From JBCBKU01 sp965267475 (GTDB lineage Bacteria; Pseudomonadota; Alphaproteobacteria; Rhodobacterales; Rhodobacteraceae): a stretch of DNA of 64,000 nucleotides. The stretch covers positions 2,914,001 through 2,978,000 of the forward strand of contig OZ254079.1 of assembly GCA_965267475.1 (NCBI GenBank), written 5' to 3'. A program made the translations under genes and the position numbers. Shown piece by piece: positions 26,279 through 34,577 of this stretch (position 1 is the stretch's first letter; each line of letters starts with the position of its first letter). The notes below the pieces were generated by a model, which had not been told where the DNA came from, ran no database searches, and was given only the letters and a program-made list of their open reading frames with translations.

Positions 26279-28735
26279 TCAGTACAAATCGACGCGGAAC
26301 GGATTGGTCTGCCAGACCAACGACGCCAGTTGCTTGATCCGATTTATCGGATCGCTCTCGGCCGCCCCGGCGCCAAATTCGTCAAGAAGGGCTTGCAGTG
26401 CGGTTTCACTGGCTGGCCCGAAGGCGCCATCGACCGTGATGTCTGCGCCAAGCTCTGCCATCAGCATTTGCGCGCCGCCGTTCAGATCTCGGGGCGACAA
26501 TGCCGCCAGAACCTCATCGGATTGCACTGTGTATCGATTGGCGCCCAGCGTCGCCCCTTTGGCGGCAAAGGCGGCCGCATCGAAGGTTGAAAACCCCTTG
26601 GGCTGCTCGGTCAGGATCAGGATCGCCGCTGTCGCACCGGACCGGGCGTGACCACGCGTCAGACCTTCTTCAAACCAGCTGATCGCCTGACCCAGATCCG
26701 GACCATCCGGGGCCCGCCCGTCGCGATACATCCGGGCGATGTTGAACGGGGCCGTCGGGTGTCCGTTGTCGCTGGCCTGACGGAAAAGCTCATAAGCTTG
26801 CGCGTCATCGACCTCGAGCCCGGCGCGCCCCCGATAGTGGGCAATGCCAAGGCTGTTGAACCCATAGATGTCGCCCCGACTTGCGCTTTCCCGAAGGTAT
26901 CTCAGGCCGCGTTCGCCATCGAAATAGGCGTTGTCGGGGTTCAGGTAGAAGCTGGCCAGATCGTTCATCGCAAAGGTGTGGCCCACCTCCAACGAACGTT
27001 GGACAAGATCATAGCCTTCCACTTCCAACGCATCCGTCCCACCGAACCGCATGAGTTGCCTGCCCAGCGAATAAAAGGCGTATGGGTCGCCTTCATCCGT
27101 CCCGCGCGCATAGAAGGCCAGCACATCCTCGGGCGCTTTGCCGTCGATCACGCGACCCTCTGCCCTGGCCTCTTCGAAGGCCACAAGGCCCAGCGCGTAC
27201 CAGCCACGGGCGTGGCCGAGATCACGTGCAGTAGTGAACGCTTCCTTGGCCCCGGCAAGATCTTTCAGTGCCAGAAGCGCCCGACCTTTCTGATAATGAA
27301 ACCGCCCTTCGTTCGGCGATTGCGCGATCGCCGCGTCGCAGACGGCCAAGGCCGTCTCTGGCTCGATCTCGTTGGGATAGCGGGTCACGCCCATCCCATC
27401 GGGGTCCAGATGATCGCCCGCGTGAAAATCGCATGGCGTCACGCCCAGTCGCAGCGCGATGGATTGCTCGCCAGCCGTGGTCGTGACCGCAAGACCATCC
27501 AGAAGCACCGCGTCATCAAGGGACAGCGCCGGGACCTGAACGGACGTGTTCACAAGGATCAGCCGTTCGACGTCTTCCGCGCTCAGAACACGATCCATCG
27601 CATCGATCTGGCGACCGTCATCATCCGGCAGCACCAGCCGCCCTGTGTCAGGCCCTCGGGACAGCGTCACATCGCCACCTGGCGGAATCTGCAAAACCGC
27701 GCGCAAGGCCGGACCGATTTCAACTTCCGGTACAAAATCAGCATCGATCACAGCAGTGACGGCGGTGTCGTCGGCCACCGTTACGACGGTTTCGGGGGCA
27801 TCCGGCGCCACGCGGGCCAGGCCACGGGTGACACCCGTTCCTGTGCTCCGAACAGCAAGCGGGCGGGACAATGCCGCCCCGATGCCAAAACTTGCAGGTT
27901 CGATCAGGGTCGAACTGTCCCAGGGGATCTGTCGTCCACCCGTCGCCTCATAGACCGACCGGCGGACCCCTTCATAGATGTCCTTGATTTCCTCATCAGG
28001 CGCTGCTGTCGCTTCCTCGATCAACGCGGCCGTGAAAGGGCTGTTTTCACCCTCGCCGTCGAAGGCCAACGCACCCGGCGCGGTCGAATACATCAGCATG
28101 GAATTCAACGGCGCCGAAAGCGACGCAAACCCAGTCTTCGTTTCGCGCAGGTCGCTGCCCAGCGCCGTCAGGGCGGACCGACCGATGAAGGGATTGTCGC
28201 GGCAACTGTCCAGGATCACGACCTGAAGCCGCGCACGCGCGCCGACGATACTGACCAGTGAGGACAGCGAAACCGTCTCAAACGGAATATCGTAGATGCT
28301 GTCGAGATCGGCATCGACCGGAACCAGATAATTCTCGGACCCGATCTGAAAGCCGTGTCCGGCATAGAAGACGACAACCTCGGTATCCTTGTCGACATCG
28401 AAAAGGATCCGGCGCAACGCGTCTTCAAAGGCCCGCTTCGTGATGTCGGAATGGTGGTGAACGACATAGTCCTGGCTGCGCAGGAACTCGGCCATGACAT
28501 CGGCATCGGCGCGCGCATTCGGAAGCGCCGGGATCACCGAGTAGGACGAGTTGCCGATCACCAGGGCATAGCGCTTCTCGGCCCTGACCGTCGTGTCGAT
28601 GCTCCGCAACGGAGCGATCGTAGTCGAGCCCGACAAAAGCTGGTCAAGGTAAGACCCGGTTTGGGCCGAAGCCCCCCCGGCAAGGCACGCCGCCGTGCCG
28701 AGGAGCGCTGCAAATCGGGATACCGAGAACCGCAT
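26279..28735 (-). CDS. Exported caspase-like (C14) protease with Sel1-like repeats
   Basis: This 818-residue protein has a signal peptide (ends near ASAQTG, residue 26) and a caspase/metacaspase p20 domain from about 55 to 290: KRYALVIGNSSYS, YAGHG with catalytic H127, and LDSCRDNPF with catalytic C178. A linker of about 200 residues precedes TPR/Sel1-like repeats at about 480-740 (PNEGRFHYQKGRALLALKDL, DIYGFNSLGIAHYRGRAGLE). The C-terminus resembles a peptidoglycan-binding-1-type segment (ITVDGAFGPASETALQALL). It is the last gene of a leftward operon with a lipoprotein and two small proteins, and stands back to back with the Tad-like locus. Caspase-type proteases cut after Arg/Lys or Asp depending on branch; the specificity is unknown. 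Confidence 0.9.
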   Translation of the reverse strand: MRFSVSRFAALLGTAACLAGGASAQTGSYLDQLLSGSTTIAPLRSIDTTVRAEKRYALVIGNSSYSVIPALPNARADADVMAEFLRSQDYVVHHHSDITKRAFEDALRRILFDVDKDTEVVVFYAGHGFQIGSENYLVPVDADLDSIYDIPFETVSLSSLVSIVGARARLQVVILDSCRDNPFIGRSALTALGSDLRETKTGFASLSAPLNSMLMYSTAPGALAFDGEGENSPFTAALIEEATAAPDEEIKDIYEGVRRSVYEATGGRQIPWDSSTLIEPASFGIGAALSRPLAVRSTGTGVTRGLARVAPDAPETVVTVADDTAVTAVIDADFVPEVEIGPALRAVLQIPPGGDVTLSRGPDTGRLVLPDDDGRQIDAMDRVLSAEDVERLILVNTSVQVPALSLDDAVLLDGLAVTTTAGEQSIALRLGVTPCDFHAGDHLDPDGMGVTRYPNEIEPETALAVCDAAIAQSPNEGRFHYQKGRALLALKDLAGAKEAFTTARDLGHARGWYALGLVAFEEARAEGRVIDGKAPEDVLAFYARGTDEGDPYAFYSLGRQLMRFGGTDALEVEGYDLVQRSLEVGHTFAMNDLASFYLNPDNAYFDGERGLRYLRESASRGDIYGFNSLGIAHYRGRAGLEVDDAQAYELFRQASDNGHPTAPFNIARMYRDGRAPDGPDLGQAISWFEEGLTRGHARSGATAAILILTEQPKGFSTFDAAAFAAKGATLGANRYTVQSDEVLAALSPRDLNGGAQMLMAELGADITVDGAFGPASETALQALLDEFGAGAAESDPINRIKQLASLVWQTNPFRVDLY

Positions 28736-28740
28736 CGGGT

Positions 28741-29034
28741 CTAACCTCCCCAGCCGCCGTCTTCGTCGTCATCGTCCGACACGCCCAAAAGCCTTTGGAA
28801 ATTTGCCTGCTGCTGGATCTGCGCTGGCGTCAGGTTGGCATTGGCGGGTGGTGTCGTCACCGCCGCCGCCGGGGCGGGTGCCACGGGCGCCGGTGCGGCG
28901 GGCACCGCGCGAACGACCGGCGTCTTCGCAACCGGGGTCGGCGCCGGCTCAGGTTCCGGATAGATCACGGCGCAAGCACTGGTCAGGGCCAGCACCCCGC
29001 CCAGCATCGCAAACTGTTTGAATGTCGAAGTCAT
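28741..29034 (-). CDS. Small Pro/Ala-rich lipoprotein
   Basis: This 97-residue protein has a lipoprotein signal (MLGGVLALTSACAVIY, cysteine in a TSAC lipobox). A Pro/Ala/Val-rich spacer typical of a cell-wall-spanning linker follows, then a short helix (LTPAQIQQQANFQRLLG) and an acidic DDDDED-GGWGG tail. The start at 29034 follows GGAAGGAGACAAGGAC. It sits 5 bases before the caspase gene, so it may tether or assist the caspase in the periplasm (inference). Confidence 0.7.
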   Translation of the reverse strand: MTSTFKQFAMLGGVLALTSACAVIYPEPEPAPTPVAKTPVVRAVPAAPAPVAPAPAAAVTTPPANANLTPAQIQQQANFQRLLGVSDDDDEDGGWGG

Positions 29035-29058
29035 GTCCTTGTCTCCTTCCAAGGGGGC

Positions 29059-29226
29059 TCAGCCAGCTTTGGCGACTGATGCGGGGGGGTGCGCGGCTGC
29101 CAGAACAGGCGCTGCGCCACTTGCGGATTGGATCCGCTGAATGAGGTTCAAAAGTTTCGCCGGATCGACACGGTCGCGGCGTCCGATCTCGGACAAGCCG
29201 TTCGGCACTGTGCGTGTTGTGGTCAT
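29059..29226 (-). CDS. 55-residue unknown protein with DPAKxLxLIxRI motif
   Basis: This small protein starts MTTTRTVPNGLSEIG behind a strong AGGAGGG. It contains RVDPAKLLNLIQRIQSASG, a motif also found at the C-terminus of the next gene upstream (SDPAKTLKLIARIRDAGG). A longer version starting at 29343, in an ATGA overlap with the upstream stop, is possible and would add 39 residues. No signal peptide is seen in the short form. It lies in the leftward operon ending with the caspase gene. Function unknown. Confidence 0.5.
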   Translation of the reverse strand: MTTTRTVPNGLSEIGRRDRVDPAKLLNLIQRIQSASGAAPVLAAAHPPASVAKAG

Positions 29227-29235
29227 CTTGTCCCT

Positions 29236-29254
29236 CCTCTTCCGTGAGAAGAGG
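29236..29254 (-). promoter_or_regulatory. Hairpin overlapping a ribosome-binding site
   Basis: CCTCTTC and GAAGAGG form a perfect 7-bp stem around a 5-nt loop. In the leftward mRNA the right arm contributes the first bases of the AGGAGGGA Shine-Dalgarno sequence (29238-29231) of the 55-residue gene, so the stem could limit initiation at 29226. No ligand or regulator is known. Confidence 0.4.
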
Positions 29255-29339
29255 TTTTCCACGACACCCCCGGGCTGCGCTGTGACGCCCGTCACAGGCT
29301 GCGAAAAAGGCACGGGGGTCGAAATTTCGGCGGGCTGGC

Positions 29340-29660
29340 TCATTTGATCGGCCTTCCGCCCGCATCGCGTATCCGCGCGATAAGTTTCAACGTCTTGGCG
29401 GGGTCAGACCGCCAGGCTTCGCGAATTTCCGGAAAGGCCATCCAATCATCCGATGGCGGGGCCAGGGCGCCAAGATCCGCCGAATCCGGGGACCAGTCTC
29501 CGATGTCACGGGTACGAGGTTCCGTGATCTCGTTGATTTGCTGACAGAACAGCTCTGACAGGTAGGGCGACGCAAACCCGAAGCTGGGACAAGCCTCGGC
29601 TGCGTTTGCGCTGGCGAAGCCGCCAAACGCAAGAACAAGCGATGCAATACGACAAAACAT
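29340..29660 (-). CDS. Small exported unknown protein with DPAKTLKLIARI motif
   Basis: This 106-residue protein has a clear signal peptide (FCRIASLVLAFGGFASANAAEA, cut near residue 22), two cysteines in the mature part, and an acidic middle with GDW and DDWMAFPEIREAW. The C-terminal SDPAKTLKLIARIRDAGG is shared with the following 55-residue protein. The start at 29660 follows AGGAAGGGACG. It is the first gene of the leftward caspase operon, divergent from the pilin-like gene at 29850. Confidence 0.65.
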   Translation of the reverse strand: MFCRIASLVLAFGGFASANAAEACPSFGFASPYLSELFCQQINEITEPRTRDIGDWSPDSADLGALAPPSDDWMAFPEIREAWRSDPAKTLKLIARIRDAGGRPIK

Positions 29661-29849
29661 GGTTCGTCCCTTCCTATTCAAGGCGTGGTCTGTTGCCCCT
29701 TGGCGACAGATCAGACGCCCTGACCCTGATCGAAGATTAGGCGGCGAAACCGCGAACCAGTCCCACATCGTTTCGCAAACGACAGGCCGATTGCCTTGTC
29801 GAGAGTCCTTATGAATCCGAGACAACACGCCCAGGAAGGACCCACCCCA

Positions 29850-29981
29850 ATGAGCCTTGAATACTTCTTGACCACAGGCGCGCTCGTCATCGGGTTTCTC
29901 ACGATCATGAAGCTGTTGATCGACGCGCTGATTGCTTCGATGGCAATCAAGACATTCCTCTTCTCGTTACCGGTGGGCTGA
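29850..29981 (+). CDS. Leaderless pilin-like micro-protein 1
   Basis: This 43-residue, almost wholly hydrophobic peptide begins MSLEYFLTTG. It belongs with three others in this locus (31080, 31253, 31480) that all begin M-[ST]-L-E-[YK]-[FIL]-L. The Glu followed by Tyr before a membrane helix recalls the E-Y/E-F motif of mature Flp pilins, but there is no basic leader or glycine cleavage site. AAGGACCCACCCCA precedes the ATG. It lies 4 bases before the first CpaF-type ATPase gene, so it should be part of the same machine. Confidence 0.65.
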   Translation: MSLEYFLTTGALVIGFLTIMKLLIDALIASMAIKTFLFSLPVG

Positions 29982-29985
29982 ACCG

Positions 29986-30987
29986 ATGGTCGCCGATGCC
30001 GTTTATGACAGCCTGCTTCGGAACCTGATGGGTCCGCTGGTGCAGTATTATGATGATCCGTCGGTCAGCGAGATCATGATCAACGGCCCGGACGAGGTGT
30101 TCGTCGACGGCAAAGGGGGCGTCCAAAAGGCACCCGAGACGATGCAGGACGCCGCCGCCCTGAAGGCACTGGCCCGCGTGATCCTGCAATTCTCAGGCAA
30201 ACGTCTAGATCCACAGGACCTGTCGCTTGAGGCACGCACGCCGTCCAAGGCACGCGTCCATATCGTCCAGGATCCGGCCGCCCGGGCGGGAATAACCATC
30301 GCGATCCGTCAATTCGCGACCGATCCCCCGAAGATCGAGGATCTGATTGCATCGGGATCTCTGTCGCCCGAAGCCGTCGAATGGCTGCGCGAACAAGTCC
30401 TCGGTCACAAGAACATCATCATCTCGGGCGGGACCGGCACCGGCAAGACCACGCTTCTGGGGATCCTGTCCCGCATGATGGACCCGTCTGAACGGATCCT
30501 GACCATCGAAGACGTGGCCGAACTTGATTTGCGCATGCCGCACGTTGTGCCCCTGGAAGCGCAGATGCCCGACGCCAAGGGTCGCGGGGGCATCACCATA
30601 CGTGAGCTGTTCCGCGCCGCGCTCAGGATGCGGCCCGACCGGATTTTGGTGGGGGAATGCCGGGGTGGTGAGGCGCTGGATATGATCCAGGCGATGAACT
30701 CGGGGCACGCGGGATCGCTTTCGACGGTCCATGCCGATGACCCGGGTCGGGCGCTCTCGCGACTTGAAACGCTTTGCCTGATGTCGGATGCCGATGTGCC
30801 CTTGGTCGCCGTGAGGCGACAGATCATCGAGGCCATTGATGTCGTCGTTCAAGTCCGCCGAACGGCAGGCAAGCGGCAGGTGGTCGAGATTGCCGAAGTG
30901 TCAAAGGAACCCACCCAGTCCGGCCCCTACCCGATGGTCCCGAAATTCCTGCGCGCGGGCTCTGATGACGTGTTGACGGCCCATTAA
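29986..30987 (+). CDS. CpaF/TadA-type secretion ATPase (first of two)
   Basis: This 333-residue type II/IV secretion ATPase has an N-terminal sensory part (LVQYYDDPSVSEIMINGPDE), Walker A SGGTGTGKTTLL (148-158), an aspartate box (ILTIEDVAELDL), and Walker B/His boxes (RILVGECRGGEALDMIQAMN, GSLSTVHADDP). It lacks the long N-terminal extension of canonical CpaF. Such ATPases power assembly of Tad pili or transport through Tad-like systems. It sits between micro-protein 1 and three further micro-proteins; a second, FHA-fused ATPase lies 5 kb downstream. Having two ATPases in one Tad-type locus is unusual. Confidence 0.9.
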   Translation: MVADAVYDSLLRNLMGPLVQYYDDPSVSEIMINGPDEVFVDGKGGVQKAPETMQDAAALKALARVILQFSGKRLDPQDLSLEARTPSKARVHIVQDPAARAGITIAIRQFATDPPKIEDLIASGSLSPEAVEWLREQVLGHKNIIISGGTGTGKTTLLGILSRMMDPSERILTIEDVAELDLRMPHVVPLEAQMPDAKGRGGITIRELFRAALRMRPDRILVGECRGGEALDMIQAMNSGHAGSLSTVHADDPGRALSRLETLCLMSDADVPLVAVRRQIIEAIDVVVQVRRTAGKRQVVEIAEVSKEPTQSGPYPMVPKFLRAGSDDVLTAH

Positions 30988-31079
30988 ATTGGCCCCGTCG
31001 CACTCAATACGACATCCCCGCAGCCGGCATCAGACACCTTAAGGTTTATGCATCGAAACGCTGATCTGGAGTTGGCCTT

Positions 31080-31199
31080 ATGTCCCTGGAATACCTGCTT
31101 GTTTTCGGTCTCGGGATCGCCGTCGCCACGGTGCTTGCCACTATGGGCGGCGACATCGCCGACTTCGTGATCAAAACCATCGACGACCTCATCAACTGA
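31080..31199 (+). CDS. Leaderless pilin-like micro-protein 2
   Basis: This 39-residue peptide starts MSLEYLLVFGLGIAVATVLA and ends with an amphipathic acidic helix (DFVIKTIDDLIN). A stop codon lies only six codons upstream in frame, with no alternative start between, so this protein truly begins at the Met and cannot carry a prepilin leader. GGAG lies 8 bases before the ATG. It is homologous to the other three micro-proteins of the locus. Confidence 0.7.
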   Translation: MSLEYLLVFGLGIAVATVLATMGGDIADFVIKTIDDLIN

Positions 31200-31252
31200 C
31201 GCCGAAAGCCGTCCCCATGAAACCCTCTGCTTTTACGAAAAGGAAAAACAGC

Positions 31253-31402
31253 ATGACACTCGAAAAACTTCTGATCTTCGGATTTGCCCTCGCCGCCCTT
31301 GCTGCCATCACCACGATGGGCACGGGCATTTTCGACGCGCGTGACACCGCCGAAGGCCAGCTTCAGGGCGATCTCGACACGCTGGCTGGCAAGGGCGGCT
31401 AA
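31253..31402 (+). CDS. Leaderless pilin-like micro-protein 3
   Basis: This 49-residue peptide starts MTLEKLLIFGFALAALAAIT, followed by a short polar tail ending LAGKGG. GGAAAAACAGC precedes the ATG; an in-frame ATG at 31217 would add MKPSAFTKRKNS, a basic stretch without a glycine processing site. It is very similar to micro-protein 4 over the first 20 residues, indicating a tandem duplication. Confidence 0.65.
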   Translation: MTLEKLLIFGFALAALAAITTMGTGIFDARDTAEGQLQGDLDTLAGKGG

Positions 31403-31479
31403 GCCCCCCGGTCTGCAACGCCATGCAGGGGCCCTGGCGCCCCCGCCCAACCCGAAACACCTGCGACAAAGCCCGTCCC

Positions 31480-31629
31480 ATGACGCTTGAAAAGATCCTC
31501 CTTTTTGGTCTTGGCCTTGCCGTCATCGCAGCCGTCACTGCGGTGTCGAGCACGACAACCGACAACCGCGAAACCGGGCGGGACGGATACAAGACCAAGG
31601 TCGAAATCCTGTCGGACAAGGCGAAATGA
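31480..31629 (+). CDS. Leaderless pilin-like micro-protein 4
   Basis: This 49-residue peptide starts MTLEKILLFGLGLAVIAAVT, with a charged tail (TDNRETGRDGYKTK). The ribosome-binding site is weak. Its stop overlaps the ATG of the TadE-like gene (ATGA), so translation is coupled. It is nearly a paralogue of micro-protein 3. Confidence 0.65.
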   Translation: MTLEKILLFGLGLAVIAAVTAVSSTTTDNRETGRDGYKTKVEILSDKAK

Positions 31630-32288
31630 GTATCTTTTCCAATATCTTACGCAAAAGGCGCCGCGGGGCGGTTGGCATTGAAGGGGCCATGGCCCTGCCC
31701 GTCTTCCTTGTCCTGTTTGGTGCCGTGTCCCAAGTGATGATCACAGGCCAGTCCCGCGTGCATCTGGAACAGGCGGCCTATGCCGCCGCGCGGTCGGCAC
31801 TGGTTCACAAATGCCCGCCTTTCAACATCGTCGCGCGGCTTCGGACCGGGATCGGGGGCCTGCTTCCGACCGAATGCGACAAGCACAAATCGCGCCTCGA
31901 CCGGATCGCCCAGCAAAAGGCGGAAGATGCTGCGCGCTGGGCCCTGATCGCCGCCGCCCCGACGACGGGCATGGCCCGGGGACGCGGCTGTCCCGACGCA
32001 CCGCTGGCCGGAGAACAGATCCTGACCGGATCGAACCGGATCCAGGGCCGCGACCAAGCCGCCAGGAACGCGCTTTGCTATGTGTATGAGCCCGGCAATG
32101 TGACCGTGACGCTGCAATGGGAACAAAGCCTTATGTCCCAAATCCGCGGTGACACAGATGTCCCGATCACGGCAGAGGTCGAGTTTCTTTATCCGCTTTC
32201 CACACCGTTCCGGCGCTTCATCTACGACCAGAAGCGCGGCGACGGCACCTATTGGAAGCGCGGCTCGGCCACGGTGACACTGTTATGA
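31626..32288 (+). CDS. TadE-like envelope protein
   Basis: This 220-residue protein has a basic N-terminus (LRKRRRGAVG) and a membrane segment with the TadE glutamate (GIEGAMALPVFLVLFGAVSQ). The exported domain has several cysteines (KCPP, TECD, GRGCPD, ALCYV), suggesting disulfides. Its start overlaps micro-protein 4 and its end overlaps the next gene (ATGA), so the whole block is one translational unit. It probably forms a pseudopilin of the Tad-like apparatus. Confidence 0.8.
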   Translation: MSIFSNILRKRRRGAVGIEGAMALPVFLVLFGAVSQVMITGQSRVHLEQAAYAAARSALVHKCPPFNIVARLRTGIGGLLPTECDKHKSRLDRIAQQKAEDAARWALIAAAPTTGMARGRGCPDAPLAGEQILTGSNRIQGRDQAARNALCYVYEPGNVTVTLQWEQSLMSQIRGDTDVPITAEVEFLYPLSTPFRRFIYDQKRGDGTYWKRGSATVTLL

Positions 32289-33982
32289 TCGTGAAACGCA
32301 TGTCCAAGCGGCGTCGCGGCGCGCTGGCCATGGTGGCCTTGGCTGGGATGGTTCCTGTCTCGGCCATGATGTCGGCAAACCTGAACACCTCGCAGATGAT
32401 CGACGACCGGCGTCAGACCCAGGATGCCGCCGATGCCTTGGCCACGACCCATGGGGCCTGGACGGCCCGGGCGCTGAACATCATCTCGATGAACAACGTC
32501 ACAGCGGCCCAGCTTTTAACAGTGGCCGTCGGGTCCGAGGCCCTGATCCTGACCACGACCGAATTGACCGGGGGCGCCATCGCGGCGACCGGGGCGATCA
32601 AGGCCCATGAGTTCATTCACTGCCCGCCCAGATCGCCCTTCCCCGCCAACCTGCTTGAAGCGGTCGTCTGGTCTGGACCCTGCGTCGTGTGGCACGAAGC
32701 CGTGAACCTTCCAGCCACCATGGCCGCCGCGCGGGCGGCAGATATCAAAAGCGACTTCGATCCGATCCACGGGGTCCTGACCGCCCGGAAGGCGCTTCAG
32801 GCCATCGACGGGATGAACAAGGCGCTCGCCCAGCGTCATCCCAACGCGATGGACGAGATCGCCAAGGGCTATCACCAGATCCTAGACATCAACGACCATC
32901 ATTTCGCCGATCCCTGCAACGGACCATACGTGGCGCGGTGCCGCCAAACGAACAGCACCGCTGGCATGGCCTTGCCGCTTGAGGACGCCGAACCGGGACC
33001 CCTTGGCGGGGTCGCCAAGATGATGCAGGTGATGCGGCTTGGCCAGGTCTCGGTCGAGACGACGTTCAACACACGCGGCTTCACCACCCCGCTGAAAGGG
33101 CCGATGCTTGCCGGGGGAAGCCGGACCTTCCCCGAGCTCAAATATCATATCAACCATGTGACCGAGATCGGCACGGCGCTGTATGATTTCCGCCGCTTCT
33201 ATCAGTCGCGCATCTCACATATGCCGCGCCATCCGACGACCGGCCCGGGCTCGGGCACCTTTCCGACATTTCTGCCGCCGCCCGACCCGCGCCTGCCGCC
33301 CCGCCAGTTCCGCGACCGCAAGACGAATCTGGCCGATATTGTCCGCGAAGCGCTTGAATTTGCTGATCCTTTCAATCGGATCTTCCTGACAGCCGGGCGC
33401 AACTTCCCCCAGGTCCTCTTCGGCTTCGACCGGCACACGCCGCGTGGTTACCTGATAAGCCGAACTCAAAGACGCGCGGGACCGAACGCTTTCACCAACA
33501 ACTACGAACTTGCCTATGGCACGATCATGTTGGGGGCCGCGCGCGGCGACGTGCCCATCGACTTCGATCTCTTCGGCGGCCGCGGCGTGATCTATGCCGC
33601 CCCCGTGCCCGAAACCTTCCAACTGCCCGGGATCGAACCCTTGAACCCGGTCCCGCCAACCGAAATTGCGGGGATGGACGATGAATTCTATATCCTCGCG
33701 CTGACCCAAAAAGAGCTCGCGCGGCGTTTGGGCACGGCTGTGATGACCAGCCCGGTCGATGGCCATACCGGGTACGGCCAGGCCGGTGTGTTCAATCCCG
33801 ACGGCGCCACGCTTTACACACAGAACTGGCAGACCCGCCTGATGCCGGCGACGCGGATGGACGACCCCGTGCAAGCGTCGCGCGATCTGGGACGACAGGC
33901 CACCGAAAGCTTTGATCGGCTCGCTGAAGATCTGGGCCATGTCAGCCACCGCCAAAGCTGGGAGAGGGTTCATGCGCACTGA
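32285..33982 (+). CDS. TadG-like exported protein
   Basis: This 565-residue protein has an N-terminal basic and hydrophobic anchor (SKRRRGALAMVALAGMVPVSAMM) followed by the TadG-type helix (DDRRQTQDAADALATTHGAW). A large exported region with no recognised domain follows; it is Pro-rich near 320-350 and contains conserved-looking FPELKYHINHVTEIG and NFPQVLFGFDRHTPRGYL. No vWA motif is present, unlike the TadG-like protein at 13667. ATG 32285 overlaps the TadE-like stop. Likely a structural or adhesin-like component of the apparatus. Confidence 0.7.
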   Translation: MIVKRMSKRRRGALAMVALAGMVPVSAMMSANLNTSQMIDDRRQTQDAADALATTHGAWTARALNIISMNNVTAAQLLTVAVGSEALILTTTELTGGAIAATGAIKAHEFIHCPPRSPFPANLLEAVVWSGPCVVWHEAVNLPATMAAARAADIKSDFDPIHGVLTARKALQAIDGMNKALAQRHPNAMDEIAKGYHQILDINDHHFADPCNGPYVARCRQTNSTAGMALPLEDAEPGPLGGVAKMMQVMRLGQVSVETTFNTRGFTTPLKGPMLAGGSRTFPELKYHINHVTEIGTALYDFRRFYQSRISHMPRHPTTGPGSGTFPTFLPPPDPRLPPRQFRDRKTNLADIVREALEFADPFNRIFLTAGRNFPQVLFGFDRHTPRGYLISRTQRRAGPNAFTNNYELAYGTIMLGAARGDVPIDFDLFGGRGVIYAAPVPETFQLPGIEPLNPVPPTEIAGMDDEFYILALTQKELARRLGTAVMTSPVDGHTGYGQAGVFNPDGATLYTQNWQTRLMPATRMDDPVQASRDLGRQATESFDRLAEDLGHVSHRQSWERVHAH

Positions 33983-34577
33983 TCGCCGCGGATCCGTCAC
34001 AATCGAAGGGCTGATGGTCCTTCCCGTCGCGGTGACCACCATATTCCTCAGCAAATTCGTGCTTGAGGCATCGCTGAACCGTCAGGAAGCCGCCGTCTTT
34101 GCCCGGGGCAGCGCGATCACGGCAGCCTCGGCCGGTCGCACGTCATTCGGGGCCTGCGATTTCGACCGAAGCGCCTTCACCGGCCGAAACGGGATCGCTC
34201 AATCCGCCATCGTCAATTGTCACCGCGAAGACGCGGAACGGGGCCTCAGCCAGGAAGAGCCTGTTTGGGACGCGCTCGAAACCGCTGCCGCCCCCTGGGA
34301 CGACATTTTGCGCGACGTGACGCCCCGGACCGGCCCGCGCGACTTCGTGGCAACCGCCGAAGTGACCATGACGTTTCAGGGCACCGATTTCCTGGCCCAA
34401 CAAGATCCAACGCTTGGCAAGCAAAGCTATCTGGCGTCCGAGCGCACGCTCTGGACCCATGACGACAGCACCCTGGCCAAGGGCCACGACCAGGTCATCT
34501 GGGACGAGCTTTGCAAAAGCGCGACCTTCTGGATGTTTCCGAATGTCTTCCCAAATGCCGGACGCCCGCAATGCTGA
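33972..34577 (+). CDS. TadE-like envelope protein
   Basis: This 201-residue protein has the TadE-type start (RTDRRGSVTIEGLMVLPVAV), a short membrane segment, then an exported domain with cysteines (FGACDFD, VNCHRE, ELCKS, terminal PQC). ATG 33972 follows GAGAGGGTTC and lies 11 bases inside the TadG-like gene; a farther upstream ATG (33912) would give a deeper overlap and a non-typical N-terminus. Together with the two genes before it, it repeats the TadE-TadG-TadE architecture seen at 13667-16730. Confidence 0.75.
   Translation: MRTDRRGSVTIEGLMVLPVAVTTIFLSKFVLEASLNRQEAAVFARGSAITAASAGRTSFGACDFDRSAFTGRNGIAQSAIVNCHREDAERGLSQEEPVWDALETAAAPWDDILRDVTPRTGPRDFVATAEVTMTFQGTDFLAQQDPTLGKQSYLASERTLWTHDDSTLAKGHDQVIWDELCKSATFWMFPNVFPNAGRPQC

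Noticed and set aside
26648..28261. 537-codon rightward open frame opposite the caspase gene
   Set aside because: It is the antisense frame of a conserved protease with signal peptide and catalytic motifs; its translation shows no domain and high Arg/His typical of shadow frames.
31403..31479. GGGGC/GCCCC hairpin before micro-protein 4
   Set aside because: Only 5 bp and expected by chance in a GC-rich stretch.
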